From: Streptomyces sp. S465
Lineage (GTDB): Bacteria > Actinomycetota > Actinomycetes > Streptomycetales > Streptomycetaceae
NCBI RefSeq assembly: GCF_026898115.1
Contig: NZ_CP114036.1
Location: 7,744,001-7,808,000 of the forward strand
Direction: 5' to 3'
DNA: 64,000 nt
A program made the translations under genes and the position numbers. Below are positions 41,581 through 52,535 of the stretch, in pieces. Numbering within the stretch: position 1 is the first letter of the stretch; every line of letters starts with the position of its first letter. The notes below the pieces were generated by a model. That model had not been told where the DNA came from. It ran no database searches and worked only from the letters and a program-made list of their open reading frames with translations.

Positions 41581-42708
41581 CGACCTCCACCCGGGGGGCC
41601 AGCGCCCCCGCCGTACTCGTCCTGGAGGACGGCCGCACCTTCCGCGGCCGGGCCTATGGGGCCGTGGGGGAGACCTTCGGCGAGGCCGTGTTCTCCACCG
41701 GAATGACCGGCTACCAGGAGACCCTGACCGACCCCTCCTACCACCGCCAGGTCGTCGTGATGACCGCCCCGCACATCGGGAACACCGGCGTCAACGACGA
41801 GGACCCGGAGTCCCAGCGGATCTGGGTCTCCGGCTATGTGGTGCGCGATCCGGCCCGCACGCCCTCCAACTGGCGCTCCCGCCGCTCGCTCGACGAGGAG
41901 CTGGCCGCCCAGGGCGTCGTCGGCATCAGCGGCATCGACACCCGCGCCCTCACCCGCCATCTGCGGGAGCGCGGCGCCATGCGCGTCGGCATCTTCTCCG
42001 GCGAGGCACTCGGCGACGAGGCCGCGCTGCTGGCCAAGGTGCGCACCGTCCCGCAGATGAAGGGCGCCGACCTGAGCGGCGAGGTGGCCACCGGCGAGCC
42101 CTACGTGGTCCCCGCGATCGGCACCAAGAAGTTCACCGTCGCCGCGATCGACCTGGGCATCAAGGGCATGACCCCGCACCGGATGGCCGAGCGCGGCATC
42201 GAGGTCCACGTCCTGCCCGCGACCGCGACGGTCGAGGACGTCTACGCGGTCGGCCCGGACGGGGTGTTCTTCTCCAACGGGCCGGGTGACCCGGCCACCG
42301 CCGACCACCCCGTCTCCCTGATGCGGGCCGTGCTGGAGCGCTCCACACCGCTGTTCGGCATCTGCTTCGGCAACCAGATCCTCGGCCGGGCGCTCGGCTT
42401 CGGCACCTACAAGCTGAAGTACGGGCACCGCGGGATCAACCAGCCGGTGCAGGACCGCACCACCGGAAAGGTGGAGGTCACCGCCCACAACCACGGCTTC
42501 GCCGTGGACGCCCCGCTCGACGCGCCGTCCGACACCCCCTACGGCCGCGCCGAGGTCTCCCACGTCTGCCTCAACGACAACGTCGTCGAGGGGCTGCGGC
42601 TGCTCGACCGCCCCGCGTTCAGCGTCCAGTACCACCCCGAAGCCGCCGCCGGTCCGCATGACGCCGCGTACCTGTTCGACCGCTTCGTGTCCCTGATGGA
42701 GGGCCAGC

Positions 42709-42716
<8 letters not shown>
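41577..42716 (+). CDS. carA: Carbamoyl phosphate synthetase, small (glutaminase) subunit
   Basis: A 379-aa glutaminase supplying ammonia to CarB. The nucleophilic Cys is in LFGICFGNQILGRALG, and the His-Glu pair is in VQYHPEAAAGPHDA. The N-terminal domain has GEAVFSTGMTGYQETLTDPSY. The ATG at 41577 overlaps the previous stop. The end overlaps carB by 8 bases. Confidence 0.96.
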
Positions 42717-46020
<3,304 letters not shown>

Positions 46021-46026
46021 GGCGAG

Positions 46027-46054
46027 GAGGGGGACACCGGCCGGTGTCCCCCTC
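46027..46054 (+). terminator. Perfect palindrome between carB and pyrD
   Basis: GAGGGGGACACCGG (46027-46040) is followed immediately by its exact complement CCGGTGTCCCCCTC (46041-46054), 6 bp after the carB stop. It could terminate or stabilise the long upstream mRNA. Confidence 0.6.
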
Positions 46055-46107
46055 TTCATGAGCCCACTCCATGAGCCCACCTCTCGCCCGCGCCCAGAAA
46101 GCCCCTC

Positions 46108-47208
46108 ATGTACGCGCTCCTGTTCCACCTGGTCTTCCGGCGGATGGACCCGGAGAAGGCACACCACCTGGCCTTCTCCTGGATCCGGCTGGCCGCCCGC
46201 ATCCCGGTCCTGCGCACCTTCGCCGCCGCCGTCCTCGCCCCCCGCCACAAGGCGCTGCGCACCGAGGCGCTGGGTCTGCGGATGCACGGGCCCTTCGGGC
46301 TCGCCGCCGGATTCGACAAGAACGCCGCCGGTATCGACGGCATGGCCATGCTGGGCTTCGACCATGTCGAGATCGGCACGGTCACCGCCCAGCCGCAGCC
46401 CGGCAACCCCAAGCGGCGGCTCTTCCGGCTGGTCGCCGACCGCGCCCTGATCAACCGGATGGGGTTCAACAACGAGGGCTCGGCGGCGGTCGCGGCCCGG
46501 CTCGCGGCCCGGCGCCCGGCCTTCCGTACGACGGTCGGCGTCAACATCGGCAAGACCAAGGTCGTCCCGGAGGCGGAGGCCGTCGCCGACTATGTGACCT
46601 CCGCCGAGCGGCTCGCCGCCCACGCCGACTACCTCGTCGTCAACGTCTCCTCGCCCAATACCCCCGGACTGCGGAATCTCCAGGCCGTGGACCAGCTGCG
46701 GCCGCTGCTGACCGCGGTCCGCGAGGCCGCCGACCGCACGGTCACCGGCCGCCGGGTGCCCCTTCTGGTCAAAATCGCGCCGGACCTCGCCGACGAGGAC
46801 GTGGACGCGGTCGCCGATCTCGCGGTCGAGCTCGGCCTGGACGGCATCATCGCCACGAACACCACGATCGCGCGGGACGGCCTCGGCCTCACCTCCCCCG
46901 CGCGGCTCACCGCCGAGACCGGCGGCCTGTCCGGCGCCCCCCTGAAGGCGCGCTCCCTTCAGGTGCTGCGCCGCCTGTACGCCCGGGTGGGGGACCGGCT
47001 GACCCTGGTCGGGGTGGGCGGGATCGAGACCGCGGACGACGTCTGGGAGCGGATCCTGGCCGGTGCCACGCTGGTGCAGGGCTACAGCGGCTTCATCTAC
47101 CGGGGCCCGTTCTGGTGCCGTGAGATCCATCACGGCCTGGCGGCCCGGCTGGAGCTGAGCCCGTACGCCACCCTCGCCGAGGCCGTCGGCGCCGAGGCCA
47201 CCGCGTAA
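46108..47208 (+). CDS. pyrD: Dihydroorotate dehydrogenase (quinone), class 2
   Basis: A 366-aa FMN enzyme at the membrane passing electrons to quinone. The N-terminal helical domain (MYALLFHLVFRRMDPEKAHHL) and catalytic Ser in VNVSSPNTPGLRNLQ mark class 2. GLAAGFDKNA, INRMGFNNEG and the phosphate loop GVGGIETADD with GATLVQGYSGFIY are present. The RBS is weak, so translation may depend on the operon context. Confidence 0.96.
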   Translation: MYALLFHLVFRRMDPEKAHHLAFSWIRLAARIPVLRTFAAAVLAPRHKALRTEALGLRMHGPFGLAAGFDKNAAGIDGMAMLGFDHVEIGTVTAQPQPGNPKRRLFRLVADRALINRMGFNNEGSAAVAARLAARRPAFRTTVGVNIGKTKVVPEAEAVADYVTSAERLAAHADYLVVNVSSPNTPGLRNLQAVDQLRPLLTAVREAADRTVTGRRVPLLVKIAPDLADEDVDAVADLAVELGLDGIIATNTTIARDGLGLTSPARLTAETGGLSGAPLKARSLQVLRRLYARVGDRLTLVGVGGIETADDVWERILAGATLVQGYSGFIYRGPFWCREIHHGLAARLELSPYATLAEAVGAEATA

Positions 47209-47274
47209 ACCCGCCCACCGGCCCTACCCGACAACGCAGCGGTGCGGACGGGCCCGCATCCCGAGGAGACACCG

Positions 47275-48132
47275 ATGACCAGCCCCACCCCGTTCGGCGC
47301 CCGCCTGCGCGCCGCCATGGACGACCGCGGCCCCCTGTGCGTCGGCATCGACCCGCACGCCTCCCTCCTCGCCGACTGGGGCCTGGGGGACGATGTGGCG
47401 GGTCTGGAGCGGTTCACCCGGACCGTCGTGGACGCCCTCGCCGAGCGGGTCGCCGTCCTCAAGCCGCAGTCGGCCTTCTTCGAGCGGTTCGGCTCACGCG
47501 GTATCGCGGTGCTGGAGCGGGCCGTCGCCGACGCGCGCGCCGCCGGAGCGCTGGTGCTGATGGACGCCAAGCGCGGCGACATCGGGTCGACCATGGCCGC
47601 GTACGCCTCCGCCTACCTGGACCCCTCCGGTCCGTTGTTCTCGGACGCCGTCACCGTCAGCCCCTACCTGGGCTTCGGCTCGCTGCGCCCGGCGCTGGAC
47701 GCGGCGCGGGCCGCCGGGGCGGGCGTCTTCGTGCTGGCCCTGACCTCCAACCCGGAGGGCGCCGAGGTGCAGCACGCGGTGCGGCCCGGCGGGGCGACCG
47801 TGGCCGCCTCGGTGCTGGCCGCGCTCAAGGCCGAGAACGCCGCCGAGGCCGCCGAGGGCCGCCTCGGCTCGTACGGCGCGGTCGTCGGCGCGACGCTGGG
47901 CGGGGCGGCCCGGGAGGCGGGCGCCGAGCTGGCGATCGACGGGCCGTTGCTGGCCCCCGGCATCGGCGCCCAGGGCGCGACCCCCGCCGACCTTCCCGCG
48001 GTCTTCGGCCCGGCGGTCCGGAACGTCGTTCCAAGCGTCAGCCGGGGGGTGCTCCGGCACGGTCCGGATGCCGCGGCGCTGGTCGAGGCGGCCTCGCGAA
48101 TGGCCGATGAAGTGCGTGCCGTGGCCGAATAA
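47275..48132 (+). CDS. pyrF: Orotidine 5'-phosphate decarboxylase (type 2)
   Basis: A 285-aa TIM barrel making UMP. The catalytic charged network is LMDAKRGDIGSTMAAYA, with CVGIDPH at the start and the phosphate region LLAPGIGAQGATPADL. The ATG at 47275 has GAGGAG 6 bp upstream; an in-frame GTG at 47242 is less likely. It is the last pyr gene. The following 203-bp gap carries the sIHF promoter. Confidence 0.95.
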   Translation: MTSPTPFGARLRAAMDDRGPLCVGIDPHASLLADWGLGDDVAGLERFTRTVVDALAERVAVLKPQSAFFERFGSRGIAVLERAVADARAAGALVLMDAKRGDIGSTMAAYASAYLDPSGPLFSDAVTVSPYLGFGSLRPALDAARAAGAGVFVLALTSNPEGAEVQHAVRPGGATVAASVLAALKAENAAEAAEGRLGSYGAVVGATLGGAAREAGAELAIDGPLLAPGIGAQGATPADLPAVFGPAVRNVVPSVSRGVLRHGPDAAALVEAASRMADEVRAVAE

Positions 48133-48335
48133 CCGGGTTGGTTTGCTCCTAAATGTCCGAGTCGAGCGAGTCTGACCAGGACTTTTCATCTGTTCTCGCT
48201 GACTGGAGCGGAATGGGCCGCTAGTCTCCGACGAGAGCGAACGCGCTGCTGCGTTGCGCGTTGCTCCCCAGGTGAGGGGCGACTAGGTTCCTCACGGTCC
48301 ATATCCGACAGTTCGACATCCGAGGTGACGTAGGC

Positions 48336-48659
48336 GTGGCTCTTCCGCCCCTTACCCCTGAACAGCGCGCAGCCGCGCTCGAAAAGGCCGCCGCGGCTCG
48401 CCGGGAGCGCGCCGAGGTCAAGAATCGACTCAAGCACTCCGGCGCCTCCCTGCACGAGGTCATCAAGCAGGGCCAGGAGAACGATGTCATCGGCAAGATG
48501 AAGGTGTCCGCTCTCCTCGAGTCCCTGCCCGGCGTCGGCAAGGTCCGCGCCAAGCAGATCATGGAGCGGCTCGGCATCTCCGAGAGCCGTCGTGTGCGGG
48601 GTCTGGGCTCCAACCAGATCGCGTCGCTCGAGCGTGAGTTCGGCGGCGCCGCCGGCTGA
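48336..48659 (+). CDS. sihF: Integration host factor, actinobacterial type (sIHF)
   Basis: A 107-aa nucleoid-associated protein, unrelated in sequence to the IHF/HU family. A long N-terminal helix (LTPEQRAAALEKAAAARRERAEVKNRL) precedes a helix-two-turn-helix region with a helix-hairpin-helix core LPGVGKVRAKQIMERLGI. In Streptomyces it affects DNA topology, sporulation and antibiotic production; the mycobacterial orthologue is mIHF. The GTG at 48336 follows GAGGTGA. Confidence 0.96.
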   Translation: MALPPLTPEQRAAALEKAAAARRERAEVKNRLKHSGASLHEVIKQGQENDVIGKMKVSALLESLPGVGKVRAKQIMERLGISESRRVRGLGSNQIASLEREFGGAAG

Positions 48660-48685
48660 CGTTTCCAGGCACTCCCGGGAACCTG

Positions 48686-48691
48686 GATAAT
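48686..48691 (+). promoter_or_regulatory. GATAAT -10 of an apparently leaderless gmk
   Basis: GATAAT ends 6 bp before the ATG at 48698 and there is no RBS between sIHF and gmk. Confidence 0.5.
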
Positions 48692-48697
48692 CGCTGC

Positions 48698-49264
48698 ATG
48701 GCAGCACACTCCGCACGACCGCGACTGACCGTGCTCTCCGGCCCCTCCGGGGTCGGTAAGAGCACGGTCGTCGCCCATATGCGCAAGGAACACCCCGAGG
48801 TCTGGCTCTCGGTCTCCGCGACCACCCGCCGGCCGCGTCCGGGCGAGCGGGACGGTGTTCACTACTTCTTCGCGGACGACGGGGAGTTCGACAAGCTCAT
48901 CGCCAATGGTGAGCTGCTGGAGTGGGCCGAGTTCGCGGGCAACCGCTACGGCACCCCGCGCGAGGCGGTCATGGACCGCCTGGAGGCGGGCGAGCCGGTG
49001 CTGCTGGAGATCGATCTGCAGGGCGCCCGGCAGATCCGCGAGTCCATGCCGGAGGCGCAGCTGGTCTTCCTCGCGCCGCCGAGCTGGGAGGAGCTGGTGC
49101 GCCGGCTCACCGGCCGGGGCACCGAGGCGCCCGAGGTGATCGAGCGGCGCCTGGAGGCCGCGCGGACCGAGCTGGCGGCCGAGTCCGAGTTCGATACCAC
49201 CTTGGTCAACACCTCCGTCGAGGACGTGGCGAACGAGCTGCTAGCCTTGATGCGAGTGGCTTGA
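48698..49264 (+). CDS. gmk: Guanylate kinase
   Basis: A 188-aa P-loop kinase converting GMP to GDP. Walker A is LSGPSGVGKSTVVAHM, the GMP-binding region is SVSATTRRPRPGERDGVHYFF, and the lid contains LTGRGTEAPEVIERRL. GTP/(p)ppGpp control makes its neighbourhood with rpoZ and relA notable. It appears leaderless. Confidence 0.96.
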   Translation: MAAHSARPRLTVLSGPSGVGKSTVVAHMRKEHPEVWLSVSATTRRPRPGERDGVHYFFADDGEFDKLIANGELLEWAEFAGNRYGTPREAVMDRLEAGEPVLLEIDLQGARQIRESMPEAQLVFLAPPSWEELVRRLTGRGTEAPEVIERRLEAARTELAAESEFDTTLVNTSVEDVANELLALMRVA

Positions 49265-49310
49265 TCTTCGATTCACTCTTGCCCTGAGGCGACATAAGGA
49301 AGGCTAGAGA

Positions 49311-49583
49311 GTGTCCTCTCCCATGACCGCGCCCGAGGGGATCATCAACCCTCCGATTGATGAGCTGCTCGAGGCCACCGACTCCAAGTACAGCCTGGTG
49401 ATCTACGCGGCCAAGCGCGCGCGGCAGATCAACGCGTACTACTCCCAGCTCGGTGAGGGCCTGCTCGAGTACGTCGGCCCCCTCGTGGACACCCACGTCC
49501 ACGAGAAGCCCCTGTCGATCGCGCTCCGCGAGATCAACGCGGGCCTGCTGACCTCCGAGGCCATCGAGGCCCCGGCTCAGTAA
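49311..49583 (+). CDS. rpoZ: RNA polymerase omega subunit
   Basis: A 90-aa subunit assisting beta-prime folding. PPIDELLEATDSKYSLVIYAAKRARQIN and KPLSIALREINAGLL are diagnostic. The GTG at 49311 has AAGGAAGG upstream. In S. coelicolor loss of rpoZ blocks development and antibiotic production. Confidence 0.96.
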   Translation: MSSPMTAPEGIINPPIDELLEATDSKYSLVIYAAKRARQINAYYSQLGEGLLEYVGPLVDTHVHEKPLSIALREINAGLLTSEAIEAPAQ

Positions 49584-49606
49584 GTTCCAGATCGTTTTCG
49601 ATCGCC

Positions 49607-49640
49607 CACCACCGGCCCGGCAGTCCTGCCGGGCTCGTGG
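49607..49640 (+). terminator. Terminator after rpoZ
   Basis: Stem CCACCACCGGCCCGGCAG (from 49607) pairs with CTGCCGGGCTCGTGGTG (to about 49642) with one mismatch, in the gap before coaBC. Confidence 0.7.
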
Positions 49641-49714
49641 TGTGTCATGGGTACGTGCGGCGACCGGCGTACCGTGACGGGGCGTACGACGTACCCGGTG
49701 GGGAGAGCCGAGCG

Positions 49715-50923
49715 ATGGACAAGCCGAGGGTGGTCCTGGGCGTCAGCGGTGGGATCGCCGCCTACAAGGCGTGCGAGCTGCTGCGCCGCCTCACCGAGTC
49801 CGGCCACGCCGTACGCGTCGTGCCGACCGCCTCGGCGCTGCACTTCGTCGGCGAGGCGACCTGGTCGGCGCTGTCCGGGCAGCCGGCGACGACCGAGGTC
49901 TGGACGTCCGTCCACGAGGTGCCCCACGTCCGCATCGGCCAGTCCGCCGACCTGGTCGTGATCGCCCCCGCCACCGCCGATCTGCTCGCCAAGGCCGCCC
50001 ACGGCCTGGCGGACGACCTGCTCACCAATACGCTGCTCACCGCGCGATGTCCGGTGGTCTTCGCACCCGCGATGCACACCGAGATGTGGGAGCACCCCGC
50101 CACCCAGGAGAACGTGGCGACGCTGCGCCGCCGCGGCTCGATCGTCATCGAGCCCGCCGTGGGACGGCTCACCGGTGTGGACACCGGCAAGGGGCGGCTG
50201 CCGGACCCCGGGGAGATCTTCGAGGTCTGCCGGCGGGTGCTGGCCCGCGGCGCCGAAGCGGCCACCCCCGACCTGGCCGGCCGCCATGTCGTGGTGAGCG
50301 CCGGCGGCACCCGTGAGCCGCTGGACCCGGTGCGCTTCCTGGGCAACCGCTCCACCGGCCGGCAGGGGTACGCCCTGGCCCGTGCCGCCGTCGCCCGGGG
50401 CGCGCGGGTGACGCTCGTCTCGGCCAACAGCGAGCTGCCGGATCCGGCCGGTGCCGATGTGGTGCGCGCGGGCACCGCGGCACAGCTGCGGGAGGCCGTG
50501 CTCAAGGCCGCCGCGGACGCCGACGCCGTGGTGATGGCCGCCGCCGTCGCCGACTTCCGGCCCGCGCACTACGCCGAGGGGAAGATCAAGAAGCGCGACG
50601 GGGTGGAGCCGGAGCCGATCGCCCTGGTGCGCAATCCGGACATCCTCGCGGAGATCTCCGCGGAGCGCGCCCGCCCCGGCCAGATCGTCGTCGGGTTCGC
50701 CGCCGAAACCGACGACGTGCTCGCCAACGGCCGCGCCAAGCTCGCCCGCAAGGGGTGCGATCTGCTGGTGGTGAACGAGGTCGGGGAGCACAAGACCTTC
50801 GGCGCCGAGACCAACGAGGCCGTGGTGCTCGCCGCCGACGGCACCGAGACGCCCGTGCCGCACGGCCCCAAGGGTGCGCTCGCCGACACCGTCTGGGACC
50901 TGGTGGTCCGCCGCCTGGGATGA
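49715..50923 (+). CDS. coaBC: Bifunctional phosphopantothenoylcysteine decarboxylase / ligase
   Basis: A 402-aa CoA biosynthesis enzyme. The N-terminal CoaC flavoprotein has VVLGVSGGIAAYKACELLRRL, catalytic His in VPHVRIGQSADLVVIAPATADLLAK and FAPAMHTEMWEHPAT. The C-terminal CoaB synthetase has VVSAGGTREPLDPVRFLGNRS and the Lys-rich loop EGKIKKRDG. The ATG at 49715 follows GGGGAGAG; frame open from 49637 is unsupported. Confidence 0.95.
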   Translation: MDKPRVVLGVSGGIAAYKACELLRRLTESGHAVRVVPTASALHFVGEATWSALSGQPATTEVWTSVHEVPHVRIGQSADLVVIAPATADLLAKAAHGLADDLLTNTLLTARCPVVFAPAMHTEMWEHPATQENVATLRRRGSIVIEPAVGRLTGVDTGKGRLPDPGEIFEVCRRVLARGAEAATPDLAGRHVVVSAGGTREPLDPVRFLGNRSTGRQGYALARAAVARGARVTLVSANSELPDPAGADVVRAGTAAQLREAVLKAAADADAVVMAAAVADFRPAHYAEGKIKKRDGVEPEPIALVRNPDILAEISAERARPGQIVVGFAAETDDVLANGRAKLARKGCDLLVVNEVGEHKTFGAETNEAVVLAADGTETPVPHGPKGALADTVWDLVVRRLG

Positions 50924-50962
50924 GCCCGGCCCCGCGGCCGCCGTGCGGCCGATCGGGCTCAT
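50921..50962 (+). terminator. Hairpin at the coaBC stop
   Basis: ATGAGCCCG (from 50920) pairs with CGGGCTCAT (50954-50962), enclosing a second GC-rich hairpin. Confidence 0.45.
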
Positions 50963-51055
50963 GACACGTCCGCATCCCGGAGGCGTGGCTGTATTTCCGC
51001 TTGAGGCAGGGTATCTTCCCGGACACGGCCTGCCCGTTCTGTGGGACGGGGATGC

Positions 51056-51082
51056 TTGACCGGTGGACGTGCCGGATAAACT
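51056..51082 (+). promoter_or_regulatory. Candidate metK promoter
   Basis: TTGACC (51056-51061), a 15-bp spacer, and TAAACT (51077-51082), giving a leader of about 75 nt. The spacer is short. I found no recognisable S-box, SAM-II or SAM-IV core in the leader. The whole coaBC-metK gap is 241 bp. Confidence 0.35.
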
Positions 51083-51164
51083 GGCCCAGGAACCGCGCCG
51101 GGCGCAGCCCCCGAGCGGTCCCGACCATGATCAGCCAGCAGCCGCTGCAACCCCAGGGAGCGAT

Positions 51165-52373
51165 GTGTCCCGCCGCCTGTTCACCTCGGAATCCGTGACC
51201 GAGGGCCACCCCGACAAGATCGCCGACCAGATCAGCGACACCATCCTCGACGCCCTGCTCAAGGAGGACCCGACCTCCCGGGTCGCCGTCGAGACCTTGA
51301 TCACCACCGGCCTGGTGCACGTGGCCGGGGAGGTGACCACCAAGGCGTACGCCCCGATCGCGGCCCTCGTCCGGAATAAGATCCTCGAGATCGGCTACGA
51401 CTCGTCGAAGAAGGGCTTCGACGGCGCCTCCTGTGGCGTCTCGGTGTCGATCGGCTCACAGTCCCCGGACATCGCGCAGGGTGTGGACTCCGCCTATGAG
51501 CTGCGGGTCGAGGGCGACGAGGACGAGCTGGACAAGCAGGGCGCGGGCGACCAGGGCCTGATGTTCGGGTACGCATGCGACGAGACGCCCGAGCTGATGC
51601 CGCTGCCGATCAACCTGGCGCACCGGCTCTCCCGCCGGCTGTCCGAGGTCCGCAAGAACGGGACCATCCCCTACCTGCGCCCCGACGGCAAGACCCAGGT
51701 CACCATCGAATACGACGGCCACAAGGCGGTCCGCCTGGACACCGTCGTGGTCTCCTCGCAGCATGCCTCCGACATCGACCTGGACTCGCTGCTGGCCCCC
51801 GACATCCGGGAATTCGTGGTCGAGCACGTGCTGAACGAGCTGGTCGAGGACGGCATCAAGCTGGAGACCGAGGGCTACCGCCTGCTGGTCAACCCCACCG
51901 GACGGTTCGAGATCGGCGGCCCGATGGGTGACGCCGGCCTCACCGGCCGCAAGATCATCATTGACACCTACGGCGGCATGGCCCGCCACGGCGGCGGCGC
52001 CTTCTCCGGCAAGGACCCCTCCAAGGTCGACCGCTCCGCCGCCTACGCCATGCGCTGGGTCGCCAAGAACGTGGTGGCCGCCGGCCTCGCCCAGCGCTGC
52101 GAGGTGCAGGTCGCGTACGCCATCGGCAAGGCCGAGCCGGTCGGCCTCTTCGTCGAGACCTTCGGCACCGCCGCGGTCGACGCCGAGAAGATCGAGAAGG
52201 CCATCTCCGAGGTCTTCGACCTCCGCCCGGCCGCGATCATCCGCGACCTCGACCTGCTGCGCCCGATCTACGCCCAGACCGCGGCGTACGGCCACTTCGG
52301 CCGTGAGCTCCCCGACTTCACCTGGGAGCGCACCGACCGCGTCGACGCCCTCCGCGCCGCGGCGGGCCTGTAG
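51165..52373 (+). CDS. metK: S-adenosylmethionine synthetase
   Basis: A 402-aa enzyme making SAM from methionine and ATP. ESVTEGHPDKIADQISD, GAGDQGLMFGYA and the glycine loop GGGAFSGKDPSKVDRSAAY are diagnostic. The GTG at 51165 has GGGAG 4-5 bp upstream; the frame open upstream to 51063 is not conserved. SAM levels influence secondary metabolism in Streptomyces. Confidence 0.96.
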   Translation: MSRRLFTSESVTEGHPDKIADQISDTILDALLKEDPTSRVAVETLITTGLVHVAGEVTTKAYAPIAALVRNKILEIGYDSSKKGFDGASCGVSVSIGSQSPDIAQGVDSAYELRVEGDEDELDKQGAGDQGLMFGYACDETPELMPLPINLAHRLSRRLSEVRKNGTIPYLRPDGKTQVTIEYDGHKAVRLDTVVVSSQHASDIDLDSLLAPDIREFVVEHVLNELVEDGIKLETEGYRLLVNPTGRFEIGGPMGDAGLTGRKIIIDTYGGMARHGGGAFSGKDPSKVDRSAAYAMRWVAKNVVAAGLAQRCEVQVAYAIGKAEPVGLFVETFGTAAVDAEKIEKAISEVFDLRPAAIIRDLDLLRPIYAQTAAYGHFGRELPDFTWERTDRVDALRAAAGL

Positions 52374-52382
52374 GACCCGACC

Positions 52383-52459
52383 CCCGGGGCCGGCAGAGCC
52401 CCGGGACGGTCACGGCTTCGGCGAAGGCCCGGACGTCCCCGCGGCGTCCGGGCTTTCGC
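52383..52459 (+). terminator. Double terminator hairpin after metK
   Basis: CCCGGGGC (52383-52390) pairs with GCCCCGGG (52398-52405). A stronger stem follows: GCGAAGGCCCGGACG (52421-52435) with CGTCCGGGCTTTCGC (52445-52459), containing one G-U pair. Confidence 0.75.
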
Positions 52460-52535
52460 GTCCTTTCTGCCCGTGCCTGGCCGGCCCTGTCCGCGCGGTC
52501 CGTCCCTGTCCGTGCGGTCTGCTAAGACTTGATCT

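Noticed and set aside
50924..51164. Possible SAM riboswitch before metK
   Set aside because: I looked for S-box, SAM-II and SAM-IV core motifs and saw none. The leader seems short and unstructured beyond the coaBC terminator.
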